The notes under the pieces were generated by a model. It searched no databases. It was given only the letters and a program-made list of their open reading frames with translations, and was not told the origin of the DNA. From assembly GCF_017355955.1 (NCBI RefSeq), contig NZ_JAFFID010000001.1, forward strand, positions 62,001-126,000: a stretch of 64,000 nucleotides of DNA. The letters are read 5' to 3'. Below, one piece after another: positions 42,555 to 50,520 of this stretch. The number at the start of each line of letters is the position of its first letter. Position 1 is the stretch's first letter. A program made the position numbers and the translations under genes. This stretch comes from Sabulibacter ruber. GTDB taxonomy: Bacteria; Bacteroidota; Bacteroidia; Cytophagales; Hymenobacteraceae.

Positions 42555-43115
42555 TTACTTCGAAAACAAGATGACATCATCTGAGGTGACAACCGGACTT
42601 TTGTTTCTATCGCGGTCTAATATCTGGGCATCAAACCGAATGGTATCTCCCGCTTGCAACGGATTATCAGTACTGCGGTTTTCAAAGATATTGATGCTGT
42701 ATCTAATATCTCCTTCTAATGGTTCCACCCTGGCATCAGTGGATACTCTGGGGAAACGACCATTGTAAGTCAAATCATTGCCAAAAAGCTGCACCTTCAG
42801 GTACTGTCCGTTTACTTTCTTATAAACGTTGACCAGGATATTGTGAAAGAATTCGCCACCAGAGTTAAAAGGTGGTTCCTTGTCCTCGGGGAACAGCGTT
42901 TCTGACAAGCCTAAATTCCCGTCTCCGTCCTGAAAACGTACTACCAGAATAAGAGAATCGTATCTGATATTTTGAGGGTTACGGAGGGTGCGTTGTTCAA
43001 TGCCCCTGAAGGTGAGGTTAGGCGTAAGGGGGAAATCTGGCTCATCGTAACAAGAGGTTAACCCCAGAGAACCAAGTACAAAGGCTAAACCAAGTAAGAG
43101 TCTATGTCTTTTCAT
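42555..43115 (-). CDS. lipoprotein of unknown function
   Basis: The protein has 186 residues from the ATG at 43115, chosen because MKRHRLLLGLAFVLGSLGLT is a lipoprotein signal with SC following; the longer frame starts in a poor context. The mature part begins CYDEPDFPLTPNLTF and contains LVVRFQDGDGNLGLSE and a closing ITSDDVILFSK-like strand pattern, suggesting a small beta-rich domain. From memory, similar lipoproteins with the FQDGDGNLGL motif are found across Cytophagales; no function is known. The gene is divergent from the LuxE-like gene. Confidence 0.8.
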   Translation of the reverse strand: MKRHRLLLGLAFVLGSLGLTSCYDEPDFPLTPNLTFRGIEQRTLRNPQNIRYDSLILVVRFQDGDGNLGLSETLFPEDKEPPFNSGGEFFHNILVNVYKKVNGQYLKVQLFGNDLTYNGRFPRVSTDARVEPLEGDIRYSINIFENRSTDNPLQAGDTIRFDAQILDRDRNKSPVVTSDDVILFSK

Positions 43116-43193
43116 AGCAGATTTATATGCACCTAAGGTACAAATCCTAACGCGCACTTGCTTACTTTGTTGTATTATTTAGTAGCACTACCC

Positions 43194-44186
43194 ATGGGTT
43201 TTCCCGAAGAATACAAAAAAAACATCATCCGGAAAGGACCGCAGGATTTTCTGGCGGCGGCCCTTTCTCTTTTTCAATATCAGGCCCAGCACAACCCCGT
43301 TTACAGAGAATATCTGAATCACTTGAAGGTACAGGTAAACCAGGTGAAACAACTTAGCCAGATTCCATTCCTGCCCATTGAGTTCTTTAAAACGCATACC
43401 GTACAATCGCATCTGTTTACCCCCGAAGCTATCTTCAAGAGCAGCGGCACCACCTTGCAGCAGAGAAGTCAGCACCTAGTAGCCGAAACGGAGTTTTACA
43501 AGCGCCATTCCCAGCAGTTGTTTGAGGAAGTGTACGGTCCCTTAGCAGGAAGCGTGGTGCTGGCGTTGTTGCCCTCTTACCTGGAACAAGGCGATTCTTC
43601 CCTGGTCATGATGGTAGACCACTTCATCAAAGCCACCGGCCAGACCGAACCAGGCTTTTACCTCCGGAACCACGCAGTATTGATTGAAGCAGTAAGAAAC
43701 GCCAAGGCGGCGAAGAAGAACGTCTACCTGTTTGGCGTGACCTACGCGCTTTTAGATTTAGCCGAGGAACTGGAATCACCCGAGTTTTGCGGCGTCACTA
43801 TTTTTGAAACCGGAGGCATGAAGGGACGCCGCCGCGAAATGGTGCGCGAAGAACTACATTCTATTCTCACCCAGGCCTTTGGCGTTGAAGCCATCCATTC
43901 TGAATACGGCATGACCGAATTGCTTTCCCAGGCCTATTCCAAAGGACAAGGCGTTTTTCATCCTACCCGTACGCTGCGGGTGCTGGTGCGGGATGTGAAT
44001 GACCCATTTGCCATTACAGAAGAGGCTGGTTCCGGTGGGGTGAATGTCATTGACCTGGCCAACGTGGATTCCTGTGCCTTCATTGAAACCAAAGACCTTG
44101 GCAAACTCTACTCTAATGGTTCCTTTGAGATCCTCGGCCGGTTCGATAATTCTGATATCCGGGGCTGTAACCTGATGGTTGGCTAA
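43194..44186 (+). CDS. LuxE-like acyl-protein synthetase / acyl-activating protein
   Basis: The protein has 330 residues from the ATG at 43194 (a longer frame from 43158 would add MLTLLYYLVALP, which overlaps the likely promoter). It matches the LuxE family of ANL-type adenylating enzymes: QIPFLPIEFFKTHTVQS, FKSSGTTLQQRSQH (the phosphate-binding SSGTT), ETGGMKGRRREMVREELH, HSEYGMTELLSQAY and ETKDLGKLY. LuxE activates fatty acids in luminescent bacteria, but here luxC, luxD and luxAB are absent. In Bacteroidota it may act in lipid or cell-wall metabolism; the substrate is unknown. It ends at a strong terminator. Confidence 0.88.
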   Translation: MGFPEEYKKNIIRKGPQDFLAAALSLFQYQAQHNPVYREYLNHLKVQVNQVKQLSQIPFLPIEFFKTHTVQSHLFTPEAIFKSSGTTLQQRSQHLVAETEFYKRHSQQLFEEVYGPLAGSVVLALLPSYLEQGDSSLVMMVDHFIKATGQTEPGFYLRNHAVLIEAVRNAKAAKKNVYLFGVTYALLDLAEELESPEFCGVTIFETGGMKGRRREMVREELHSILTQAFGVEAIHSEYGMTELLSQAYSKGQGVFHPTRTLRVLVRDVNDPFAITEEAGSGGVNVIDLANVDSCAFIETKDLGKLYSNGSFEILGRFDNSDIRGCNLMVG

Positions 44187-44221
44187 CGATAACAATTTAC
44201 CTCCTTTTTCAGGAAAATAGC

Positions 44222-44275
44222 CCTAAAACAGCGCCGCCGCTCCGGAATGAACCAGAGCGGCGGCGCTGTTTTAGG
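44222..44275. terminator. bidirectional terminator with family-A flank
   Basis: Arms 44222-44242 and 44255-44275 pair perfectly over 21 bp, with core gcgccgccgctc. The upstream ttttcaggaaaatagccc (44206-44223) is a half copy of hairpin family A. It lies between the convergent LuxE-like and sigma-54-type regulator genes. Confidence 0.92.
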
Positions 44276-44286
44276 CAGAATTCTGA

Positions 44287-45441
44287 CTATTTGGCGTATA
44301 AACGGGCGTCTTCTTCGGTGATGGTGTCTTCGCTCATGATGACCAGGCGCTCTACCACGTTTCTCAATTCGCGCACGTTGCCGCGCCAATCCAGGCCTTG
44401 CAGGTAGGTAAGGGCCTCCGGGGTAATTCTCTTGGGTTTGTTTCCGTAATCGCGGGCTACGTCTTGCAGGAACTTGTTTACCAGATCCGGAATGTCCTCG
44501 CGGCGCTCGTTCAGAGGTGGCACGTGGATGAGGATCACGCTCAGGCGGTGGTACAAGTCCTCTCTGAAGTTCTTGGCTTCAATTTCCTCCAGCAGGTTCT
44601 TGTTGGTGGCAGCCACCACGCGTACATCCACCGTAATGTCTTTGTCGCCGCCCACGCGGGTAATCTTGTGTTCCTGCAGCGCGCGCAACACCTTGGCTTG
44701 CGCCGAAAGGCTCATATCCCCGATTTCGTCCAGGAACAGGGTGCCGCCGTTGGCCTGCTCAAACTTTCCGATCCGTTGCTTCACCGCCGAGGTAAACGAG
44801 CCTTTCTCGTGCCCGAACAACTCGCTTTCAATCAGTTCACTGGGAATGGCGGCGCAGTTCACCTCCACCAACGGACCCGAGGCTCGGTTGCTTTGCTCGT
44901 GCAGGGAGCGGGCCACCAGTTCTTTCCCGGCGCCGTTGGGCCCGGTGATGAGCACGCGGGCATCGGTGGGGGCTACTTTGGCCACCGCCGCTTTCACCTT
45001 AGACAAAGCAGGCGAGGAGCCCACCATTTCATAGGTTTTGGATATTTTCTTCTTTAATGTCTTGGTCTCGGTTACCAGGGAGGCTTTGTCCAGCGCGTTC
45101 CTTACGGAGACCAGCAGACGGTTCAAATCCGGTGGTTTCACCAGAAAGTCATAAGCGCCTTTTTTGGTGGCTTCTACGGCGGTGTCAATGGTGCCGTGCG
45201 CCGAGATCATGATAAAAGGGGTGTCGGGCACCAGGATAGTCGCGCGCTCCAGCACTTCCATGCCGTCCATTTTAGGCATTTTGATGTCGCAGAGCACCAC
45301 ATCGTACTTGCTTTTCTGCAGGAGTTCCAGGCCGCGCTCGCCGTCCTCGGCTTCGTCTACGGTATAGTTCTCGTATTCTAAAATCTCCTTGAGGGTGTAG
45401 CGGATGCTACGTTCATCATCAATGATCAGGATCTTGGGCAT
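44287..45441 (-). CDS. NtrC-like response regulator with AAA+ domain, no DNA-binding domain
   Basis: The protein has 384 residues. A receiver domain (acidic pair DDE, phospho-acceptor Asp in VVLCDIKMPKMDG, Lys in YDFLVKP) is followed by a sigma-54 AAA+ domain: Walker A GPNGAGKE, CAAIPSELIESELFGHEKGS, Walker B FLDEIGDM and the sensor REDLYHRLSVI. The sigma-54 contact loop usually reads GAFTGA and here reads GSFTSA. The protein ends right after the AAA+ lid (NVRELRNVVERLVIMSEDTI...), without the C-terminal Fis-type helix-turn-helix. Proteins of this shape are common in Bacteroidota and presumably activate from solution or through a partner. No sensor kinase is adjacent. Confidence 0.93.
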   Translation of the reverse strand: MPKILIIDDERSIRYTLKEILEYENYTVDEAEDGERGLELLQKSKYDVVLCDIKMPKMDGMEVLERATILVPDTPFIMISAHGTIDTAVEATKKGAYDFLVKPPDLNRLLVSVRNALDKASLVTETKTLKKKISKTYEMVGSSPALSKVKAAVAKVAPTDARVLITGPNGAGKELVARSLHEQSNRASGPLVEVNCAAIPSELIESELFGHEKGSFTSAVKQRIGKFEQANGGTLFLDEIGDMSLSAQAKVLRALQEHKITRVGGDKDITVDVRVVAATNKNLLEEIEAKNFREDLYHRLSVILIHVPPLNERREDIPDLVNKFLQDVARDYGNKPKRITPEALTYLQGLDWRGNVRELRNVVERLVIMSEDTITEEDARLYAK

Positions 45442-45525
45442 TTATCTTCTTCTTTTCTGTGCGAACGGTAAAAGATCGCAATTTATTTCCGTGGGATACG
45501 TGGGAAAAGCCCTCCGGGATATTTT

Positions 45526-45556
45526 TGGTCTGTTTTCCCGAAATAGGCTTTAAAAC
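45526..45556. repeat. half copy of hairpin family A
   Basis: The sequence tgttttcccgaaataggctt lies between the leftward regulator start and the CutC stop. It has the TGTTTTC / GAAATAGGCTT halves of family A with a weaker stem than the terminator copies. Confidence 0.45.
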
Positions 45557-45586
45557 AACTATTGACTGATTCTCTAAATGGGTGTT

Positions 45587-46357
45587 CTAAGTTGAAATTG
45601 CCTTCCCTACGTTTTGAGTAGCAGCCTTCAGAGCTGTAATGCGTGATTTTGATGCTTCCATGATAGCGTATTCAGTAGGTAGGGCCGATCCGCCCATGGG
45701 CACGTCCTCACGCCGGAACTGCATCGGACTGGCTTTTAACTCCCGGGCAGAGGCATGTATTTCCGTTACACCGGTTTTTTCCAGCAAGGAGGAGATGTTT
45801 TGCTCGTTGATGCCGCCGCCAGGTAAAATCACTAAGTTAGTACCGGCTTTTTCCCGCAAAGCGGCTATCAGTTCTGCTCCTTCTGGCGCGGAGGGTTTCT
45901 GGCCTGAGGTAAGCAACCGGTCTACTCCTAAGTTGAGTAGATCATCCAACGCCCGGAACGGGTCTGGGGTAAGATCAAAGGCACGGTGGAAGGTGACGCT
46001 CAATGGTCGGGCTAACGCTATGAGTTCCCGGGTGCGCGGCACATCAATGTTACCGTCGGGTAGCAGAACGCCCAGCACCACGCCATCGGCGCCCAATTGT
46101 TTGGCTACGGCAATGTCCTGCTTCATGACTTCGAACTCCAGGTCTGAGTACAGGAAATCGCCGCGGCGCGGACGGATGAGCACGTGCAGGCCAATACTCA
46201 GGTGCTGTCGGGACAACTTGATCATACCAGCGCTGGGCGTGGTACCACCCTCCACCAGATTATCGCAAAGCTCCATCCGCTGGGCACCCGCCTCCTGCGC
46301 CGTAATCGCAGAATGTACCGAGTCTGCGCAGATTTCCAACAGAACTGATTTCCCCAT
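45587..46357 (-). CDS. cutC: CutC-family protein
   Basis: The protein has 256 residues from the ATG at 46357; the frame upstream is out of the family and overlaps the asparaginase gene. The TIM-barrel CutC fold is clear: LLEICADSVHSAITAQEAGA, RMELCDNLVEGGTTPSAGMI, HVLIRPRRGDFLYSDLEFEV, GADGVVLGVLLPDGNIDV, VTFHRAFDL, LLTSGQKPSAPEG and LPGGGINEQNI. Family members were linked to copper homeostasis in E. coli, but the role is debated and no copper-site motif is evident. The start lies four bases after the asparaginase stop, so the genes are co-transcribed. Confidence 0.94.
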   Translation of the reverse strand: MGKSVLLEICADSVHSAITAQEAGAQRMELCDNLVEGGTTPSAGMIKLSRQHLSIGLHVLIRPRRGDFLYSDLEFEVMKQDIAVAKQLGADGVVLGVLLPDGNIDVPRTRELIALARPLSVTFHRAFDLTPDPFRALDDLLNLGVDRLLTSGQKPSAPEGAELIAALREKAGTNLVILPGGGINEQNISSLLEKTGVTEIHASARELKASPMQFRREDVPMGGSALPTEYAIMEASKSRITALKAATQNVGKAIST

Positions 46358-46361
46358 AGTA

Positions 46362-47339
46362 CTACAGCTTGAATTTGGCGTCAAACATCGTGTTTGTCTG
46401 GGCATCGCGCACGGCGTAGTTGAACCCGCGCTGGATGCAGTAGCCGCCGTATTCGCCCTGTTTGTTGATGGCAATGAAGCCCACCTGCAGGTCTTTCACG
46501 TTTCTCTGTTTATGGATGATGCGCTCCACGGCTAATTGACAGGCTTTCTCGGGCGAGTTTCCCTGGCGCATCAGCTCTACTACCAAATGGCTGCCCACCA
46601 TCCGGATGACCGCTTCGCCCAGGCCGGTGGCCGTGGCGGCGCCTACCTCGTTGTCTACAAACAACCCGGCGCCAATGATAGGTGAATCGCCCACGCGGCC
46701 TTTCATCTTGTAAGCCGCGCCGCTGGTGGTACAGGCTCCGGCCAGGTTCCCGTGGGCATCCAGCGCCAGCAAGCCAATGGTATCATGGTTCTCTATGTTG
46801 ATGACCGGCTTGTACTTAGACTCCTTGAGCCAGTTTTTCCAGTCGCGCTCAGATTCTGGGGTAAGCAGGTTCTCTTTTTTGAAGCCTTTGGATAAGGCAA
46901 ACTGCAGGGCACCGTCGCCTACCAGCATCACGTGCGGCGTGTCTTCCATCACCTTGCGGGCCACCGAGATGGGATGCTTGATGTGCTGCAAATACGCCAC
47001 CGAGCCGCAGTTGCTGTCTTTGTCCATGATGCAAGCATCCAGCGTCACATTGCCCTCGCGGTCCGGAAAGCCGCCGTAGCCCACGGTGCGCACGTTGGGA
47101 TCGGCTTCGGGCACGCGCACCCCGGCTTCCACGGCATCCAGCGCATGGCCATTCTGCGAAAGAATTTTCCAGGCGGCTTCGTTGGCGGGCATGCCGTGGT
47201 CCCAGGTGGAGATGACCAGTGGCTTATTTGGCTTGCCTTTTGGTAAACTGCCGGAAAACGCCCGGTGGATAGGGTAGAGGCCGCTGACAAAGGCGGTCCC
47301 CAGCGCCGATAGCCGGAGAAAGTGACGTCTGCTTTTCAT
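46362..47339 (-). CDS. N4-(beta-N-acetylglucosaminyl)-L-asparaginase / isoaspartyl peptidase family
   Basis: The protein has 325 residues. The N-terminus MKSRRHFLRLSALGTAFVSG has a twin-arginine motif (SRRHFLRL) followed by a hydrophobic stretch, so export by Tat is likely. The Ntn-hydrolase precursor layout is present: STWDHGMPANEAAWKIL, GVRVPEADPNVRTVGYGGFP, and the autocleavage site HDTIGLLALD, in which Thr187 becomes the nucleophile. GAGLFVDNEVGAATATGLGE follows. It matches glycosylasparaginase, which cuts the GlcNAc-Asn bond or asparagine derivatives. It is the first gene of an operon with CutC. Confidence 0.93.
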   Translation of the reverse strand: MKSRRHFLRLSALGTAFVSGLYPIHRAFSGSLPKGKPNKPLVISTWDHGMPANEAAWKILSQNGHALDAVEAGVRVPEADPNVRTVGYGGFPDREGNVTLDACIMDKDSNCGSVAYLQHIKHPISVARKVMEDTPHVMLVGDGALQFALSKGFKKENLLTPESERDWKNWLKESKYKPVINIENHDTIGLLALDAHGNLAGACTTSGAAYKMKGRVGDSPIIGAGLFVDNEVGAATATGLGEAVIRMVGSHLVVELMRQGNSPEKACQLAVERIIHKQRNVKDLQVGFIAINKQGEYGGYCIQRGFNYAVRDAQTNTMFDAKFKL

Positions 47340-47665
47340 TGGTTGTTAGTTCAGTGGAAGGTTAAGGTTGGGTGAAGATAGGGTAGATTATGGATTATTT
47401 TCAGCTTGGTTTTTTGGAAACAAGGTGAGAATGGAAAGTATTGAATTGAGGGTTTATTATTTTCCTCGCCTGCCTTTGGCTGTAATTTGGTGTCTTAACC
47501 GGGTTTTAGATCCGATTATTCGCAAAGCAGCCAGAGGCTGCCCGTTTTCTCACACTCGCCAGAGGCGAGCGAGGGGAACTCTATACTCTTTTAAGTTGAA
47601 GTTGATGATGTTGGTTTTAAGTTGCTGTACTGAAATATGATATAATTATAAATGCTAAAAATCGG
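47340..47665. other. intergenic with REP-like hairpins
   Basis: The spacer between the asparaginase and PhzF genes contains no supported ORF. It holds two short hairpins of REP-like family B at 47528-47569, listed separately. The remainder is AT-rich. Confidence 0.5.
47528..47569. repeat. REP-like hairpins, family B (two units)
   Basis: cagcc-aga-ggctg (47528-47540) and ctcgcc-aga-ggcgag (47555-47569) are palindromes with an AGA triloop. The second, with its flanks, repeats almost exactly at 54351-54374. Confidence 0.75.
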
Positions 47666-48481
47666 TCAATTAATCTGCAGCAATCCTTCTAGTACTATTT
47701 GCGCTTGGCTGCGCACTTCCAGTGTTTTCTCATCTTTGATGGTGAGGTGAAGATAGCCTCCACGGGAGGAGAGTTGGAAGGCCTTTAATTCTGTTTTGTT
47801 TAGTCTGTCAGACCAGTAGGTGGCCAGGACGCTGTGGGCTGAACCCGTAACCGGGTCTTCGTTAATGCCTACCCAAGGCCAGAAGCAGCGGGAGTAAAAA
47901 TCAGCCTCTGGATCAGTGGACCTGGTAGTGACGGCTAAACCCTTTGCTATGTCTGTAGAGCGCAGCAGCTGAGCGAAATCTGGTTTGAGCTGGAGAAGCG
48001 TTTCTTTATCGGGGACTTCCAGCACCAATAGTTGAAGGGCTTCTGAGTAGTAAAGGTTATCTCTTTCAGGCAGACCTAAGGCCTCAAACAGGGCAGGTAG
48101 GGTGAGTTGCGGTTTGTAGCCGTAAAGAGGAAACTGCATGAGAATGGCATTGGGCTCTTTGACCGCCGCCAGTACCAGGTTGTGGTGGGTCACAAAGGTT
48201 ACTTTGTCCATCCTCGTTTTTTCCAGCATCAGTTTAGCGGAGGCAAGAGTGGCATGTCCGCAGAAAGCAATTTCCACGGTGGGGGTAAAATAGCGGATAG
48301 TAAAATCAGCTTCGGCTTGGGTGGAGGGAACCAGAAAAGCTGTTTCAGAGAGGTTCAGTTCTGCGGCAATGGACTGCATCTGTTCAATAGACAAAGGCTC
48401 CTCCAGCAGGCATACTCCGGCAGGGTTTCCCTTGAAAGCAACCTCCGTGAACGCGTCTATGATATAGGTTTTTATTTGCAT
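47666..48481 (-). CDS. PhzF-family epimerase/isomerase
   Basis: The protein has 271 residues and matches the PhzF fold: IIDAFTEVAFKGNPAGVCLL, ELNLSETAFLVP with the catalytic Glu46, FTPTVEIAFCGHATLASAKL, NEDPVTGSAHSVLATYWSDR and SRGGYLHLTIKDE. PhzF itself isomerises DHHA in phenazine synthesis, but most relatives are uncharacterised epimerases, and no other phenazine genes are here. The gene lies 50 bp after a YdcF-like gene on the same strand. Confidence 0.93.
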   Translation of the reverse strand: MQIKTYIIDAFTEVAFKGNPAGVCLLEEPLSIEQMQSIAAELNLSETAFLVPSTQAEADFTIRYFTPTVEIAFCGHATLASAKLMLEKTRMDKVTFVTHHNLVLAAVKEPNAILMQFPLYGYKPQLTLPALFEALGLPERDNLYYSEALQLLVLEVPDKETLLQLKPDFAQLLRSTDIAKGLAVTTRSTDPEADFYSRCFWPWVGINEDPVTGSAHSVLATYWSDRLNKTELKAFQLSSRGGYLHLTIKDEKTLEVRSQAQIVLEGLLQIN

Positions 48482-48531
48482 GTAAGTAGTTGTTAGTAAG
48501 TGGTTTAGTTGTAGATATTTCCAGCACCTGA

Positions 48532-49194
48532 TTAAGTAGTAGACAGCAGATGGCTGGTGAAGCCTTTCTGTTTCAACTGCTCAAATGCGTCCCATACTTC
48601 AGCCGGAATCTCCTGATGGGCTTGGTAACCTTTCTCCGGATACACCTTGATGCGTTGCAGATCGCCCAGCATGACGTGGATGACCAGCTCACGATACACT
48701 TCGTCAGGCGCGTACTCCTCAAAGCTGAGTTGGGGCGAGGTGACCATGATCTCCACTTCCGGGCCGGGCCATTGTTTGAGAAAAGTGGCGTAGGTGCGGC
48801 GCTCCATATAAGGCTTCTGCACCAGAATCAGCCGCTGTAAGGGAATTTGCTTTTCTTTCAGCAACTGGTAAGAAAAGGCAATGTTCTCGCCGGTGTTGGT
48901 AGATTGATTTTCAATCAGGATCTGGGTTGCGGGTACACCCATCTCTTCGGCTATGCGGGCAAACTTTTCGGCTTCGGTTTCGGTCCAGGTGCCCTCGGTG
49001 AGTCTGCCGAATCCGCCGGAGAAAAGCAGCCAGGGTGCGTACCCCTGGAGGAACAGTTCGGCCCCGCGTTCGGCTACCCGTGGGTCATGGCTGCCCAGCA
49101 CCAGAATGACATCGGCAGGTTTTAGGCGGTGGTGTAGTTGGTGGTAATCCCAGATGAGTTTGCTTAGCGAAATTGTTTCAGCATCTAACAGCAT
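48532..49194 (-). CDS. YdcF-family (DUF218) protein
   Basis: The protein has 220 residues. The DUF218 signature is clear: ADVILVLGSHDPRVAERGAE, YAPWLLFSGGFGRLTEGTWTE, IENQSTNTGENIAFSYQLLK and LILVQKPYMERRTYATFLKQ. There is no membrane helix, so it is the soluble YdcF type, which binds nucleotides or SAM in E. coli and has unknown function. The ATG at 49194 is used. The gene precedes PhzF and may be co-transcribed with it. Confidence 0.9.
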   Translation of the reverse strand: MLLDAETISLSKLIWDYHQLHHRLKPADVILVLGSHDPRVAERGAELFLQGYAPWLLFSGGFGRLTEGTWTETEAEKFARIAEEMGVPATQILIENQSTNTGENIAFSYQLLKEKQIPLQRLILVQKPYMERRTYATFLKQWPGPEVEIMVTSPQLSFEEYAPDEVYRELVIHVMLGDLQRIKVYPEKGYQAHQEIPAEVWDAFEQLKQKGFTSHLLSTT

Positions 49195-49315
49195 ACGGAT
49201 GGATAAGGGAGCAACGTCTGAAAGGACAATATCCTGGATTTGCCAGAAAGATCATACCCCGGCGCCGGTTTTTTGCCTCTTTTCTCAGAAGTGAAATGAA
49301 TTCAAAAAAATGAGC

Positions 49316-49777
49316 TTACTTCACAAACAGCCGCTCATCAAAAGGAAAAGGCTCTGTGCTGTCTAACCCGATTTGGGTAAACTGCGGATGACGGGGATTG
49401 AACAGGTAATTGTAGTCGCCCTGCACTACGGCCGAGGGGACTTTCATGCCCACGTATTTTCCTTCGCGCACAAACGCATCGCCAATGAGTTGGGTGTCGT
49501 TGGGGTGGGGGAAAGATTTCCAGTCCTCGGGAAGTTCGTCCAGGGGCAGTTCTTTGATGGGCAGATCATCTGGTACTTCCAGGGTGATGAGCCAGTAGTC
49601 AAAGGGTACGATGCCCAGGGGGGTGTGCACCGCAATCTCGGTGGTGCACAGTGCCCTTGACTCGCAGGTATACAGCATGGCGGTGCCTTTGCTGTTCCAG
49701 CGTCCGCCGGCCAGCTCAGCGCCGCGTCCGGAAAGATCATGTTTGTATTGGCCCTTGCTGAGCCGGTACACTCTCAT
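49316..49777 (-). CDS. RES-domain toxin (NAD phosphorylase type)
   Basis: The protein has 153 residues with the RES domain: MRVYRLSKGQYKHDLSGRGA, GGRWNSKGTAMLYTCESRAL with the conserved Arg, CTTEIAVH with the conserved Glu, and VPSAVVQGDYNYLFNPRHPQ with the Ser and Asn. RES toxins break down NAD in the host cell when not blocked by their antitoxin. The start overlaps the stop of the upstream antitoxin gene by four bases (ATGA), the classical toxin-after-antitoxin order. The catalytic set is intact, so the toxin is expected to be functional. Confidence 0.93.
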   Translation of the reverse strand: MRVYRLSKGQYKHDLSGRGAELAGGRWNSKGTAMLYTCESRALCTTEIAVHTPLGIVPFDYWLITLEVPDDLPIKELPLDELPEDWKSFPHPNDTQLIGDAFVREGKYVGMKVPSAVVQGDYNYLFNPRHPQFTQIGLDSTEPFPFDERLFVK

Positions 49778-50199
49778 GCCAGCACGCCGTGTTCAATGCG
49801 GGTTAGTTCGTCTTTCACCAGGCCAATCCCGAAGGTAGTGTCCAGCAGGCTTTTGGGCGTGATGCCGCCCAAGGCTACGTTCTTGGCTTCCAGCCAGGCA
49901 TTGAAACCTTCGGCGTTGCCGAATACCTCGGTGCCGCGTTTGTATAAGAGGGTGACTTCCAAAATCTTTTCTGAATGGATAGGGTCAAACGTTTTCTTTT
50001 CCTTTTTGTAGCGCTGAATGGTGCGCTCAGATAAATTCAGGAACACAGACCACTCACTTAAATCAAAAGGGCTTTGGTTGGCGATCTTCATGAAGAGCGG
50101 AAATTTGATTCCTTGGCGGACTGTTTCGACCAACAACAAGATGTCCCGGTCGTCTACTGAAGTGTTAAAAAGGTCTGTGTCAAAGTTGAGTGCCGCCAT
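49774..50199 (-). CDS. Xre/ParS/MbcA-type antitoxin (DUF2384)
   Basis: The protein has 141 residues. An N-terminal Xre-like helical part (GIKFPLFMKIANQSPFDLSE, WSVFLNLSERTIQRYKKEKK) with a helix-turn-helix is followed by a DUF2384 C-terminal domain (VTLLYKRGTEVFGNAEGFNA, WLEAKNVALGGITPKSLLDT, TFGIGLVKDELTRIEHGVLA). This is the cognate antitoxin family of RES toxins and usually represses its own promoter. The region upstream (50200-50520) is therefore likely its operator region. Confidence 0.94.
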   Translation of the reverse strand: MAALNFDTDLFNTSVDDRDILLLVETVRQGIKFPLFMKIANQSPFDLSEWSVFLNLSERTIQRYKKEKKTFDPIHSEKILEVTLLYKRGTEVFGNAEGFNAWLEAKNVALGGITPKSLLDTTFGIGLVKDELTRIEHGVLA

Positions 50200-50520
50200 A
50201 AACTACTGATTTAAAGGCAAAGATAACAATTGTCTTGGAAATTACGACAAGTGTCAGAAGTAAGTTAAGCCAGAATGAAAATCTCTTTGTTGAGTCCAAG
50301 TACAAAATTGACACGATGCTAAAGAATTAGCAGGTCTATTTTATTTGTGTACGTTTTTACTCTGAAATACCGATACTATTTTTCAGTTGTTTTTCTGAAA
50401 AAGATTCAAAAATTAAATGGGTTGATTTCTGAGAAAATAAGATTGGTATTCTGAAGGTCATTCGTTTGCGCCTTTCGTTAATAGTGGTTATTCTTAAAGA
50501 TTAATAACCGCAGAATTTAC
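50200..50520. promoter_or_regulatory. divergent intergenic, RES/Xre operon and dctA
   Basis: AT-rich region between the leftward toxin-antitoxin operon and the rightward dctA. It has an inverted repeat GGTTATT...AATAACC at 50486-50509 just before dctA and family-A-like words (tttttctgaaaaagattc). No gene was seen. Confidence 0.45.

Noticed and set aside
43194..44186. Bioluminescence (lux) operon based on the LuxE-like gene
   Set aside because: There is no luxA, luxB, luxC or luxD nearby, and isolated LuxE-like proteins are common in Bacteroidota.
44398..45057. Long plus-strand frame opposite the NtrC-like gene
   Set aside because: It is the mirror of a clear coding frame with strong codon bias, a common shadow effect in GC-rich genes.
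45639..46535. 298-codon plus-strand frame opposite cutC
   Set aside because: Antisense shadow of CutC and the end of the asparaginase gene, with no protein-family features.
47666..48481. Phenazine biosynthesis based on PhzF
   Set aside because: No other phz genes are present; PhzF-like proteins are mostly unrelated epimerases.
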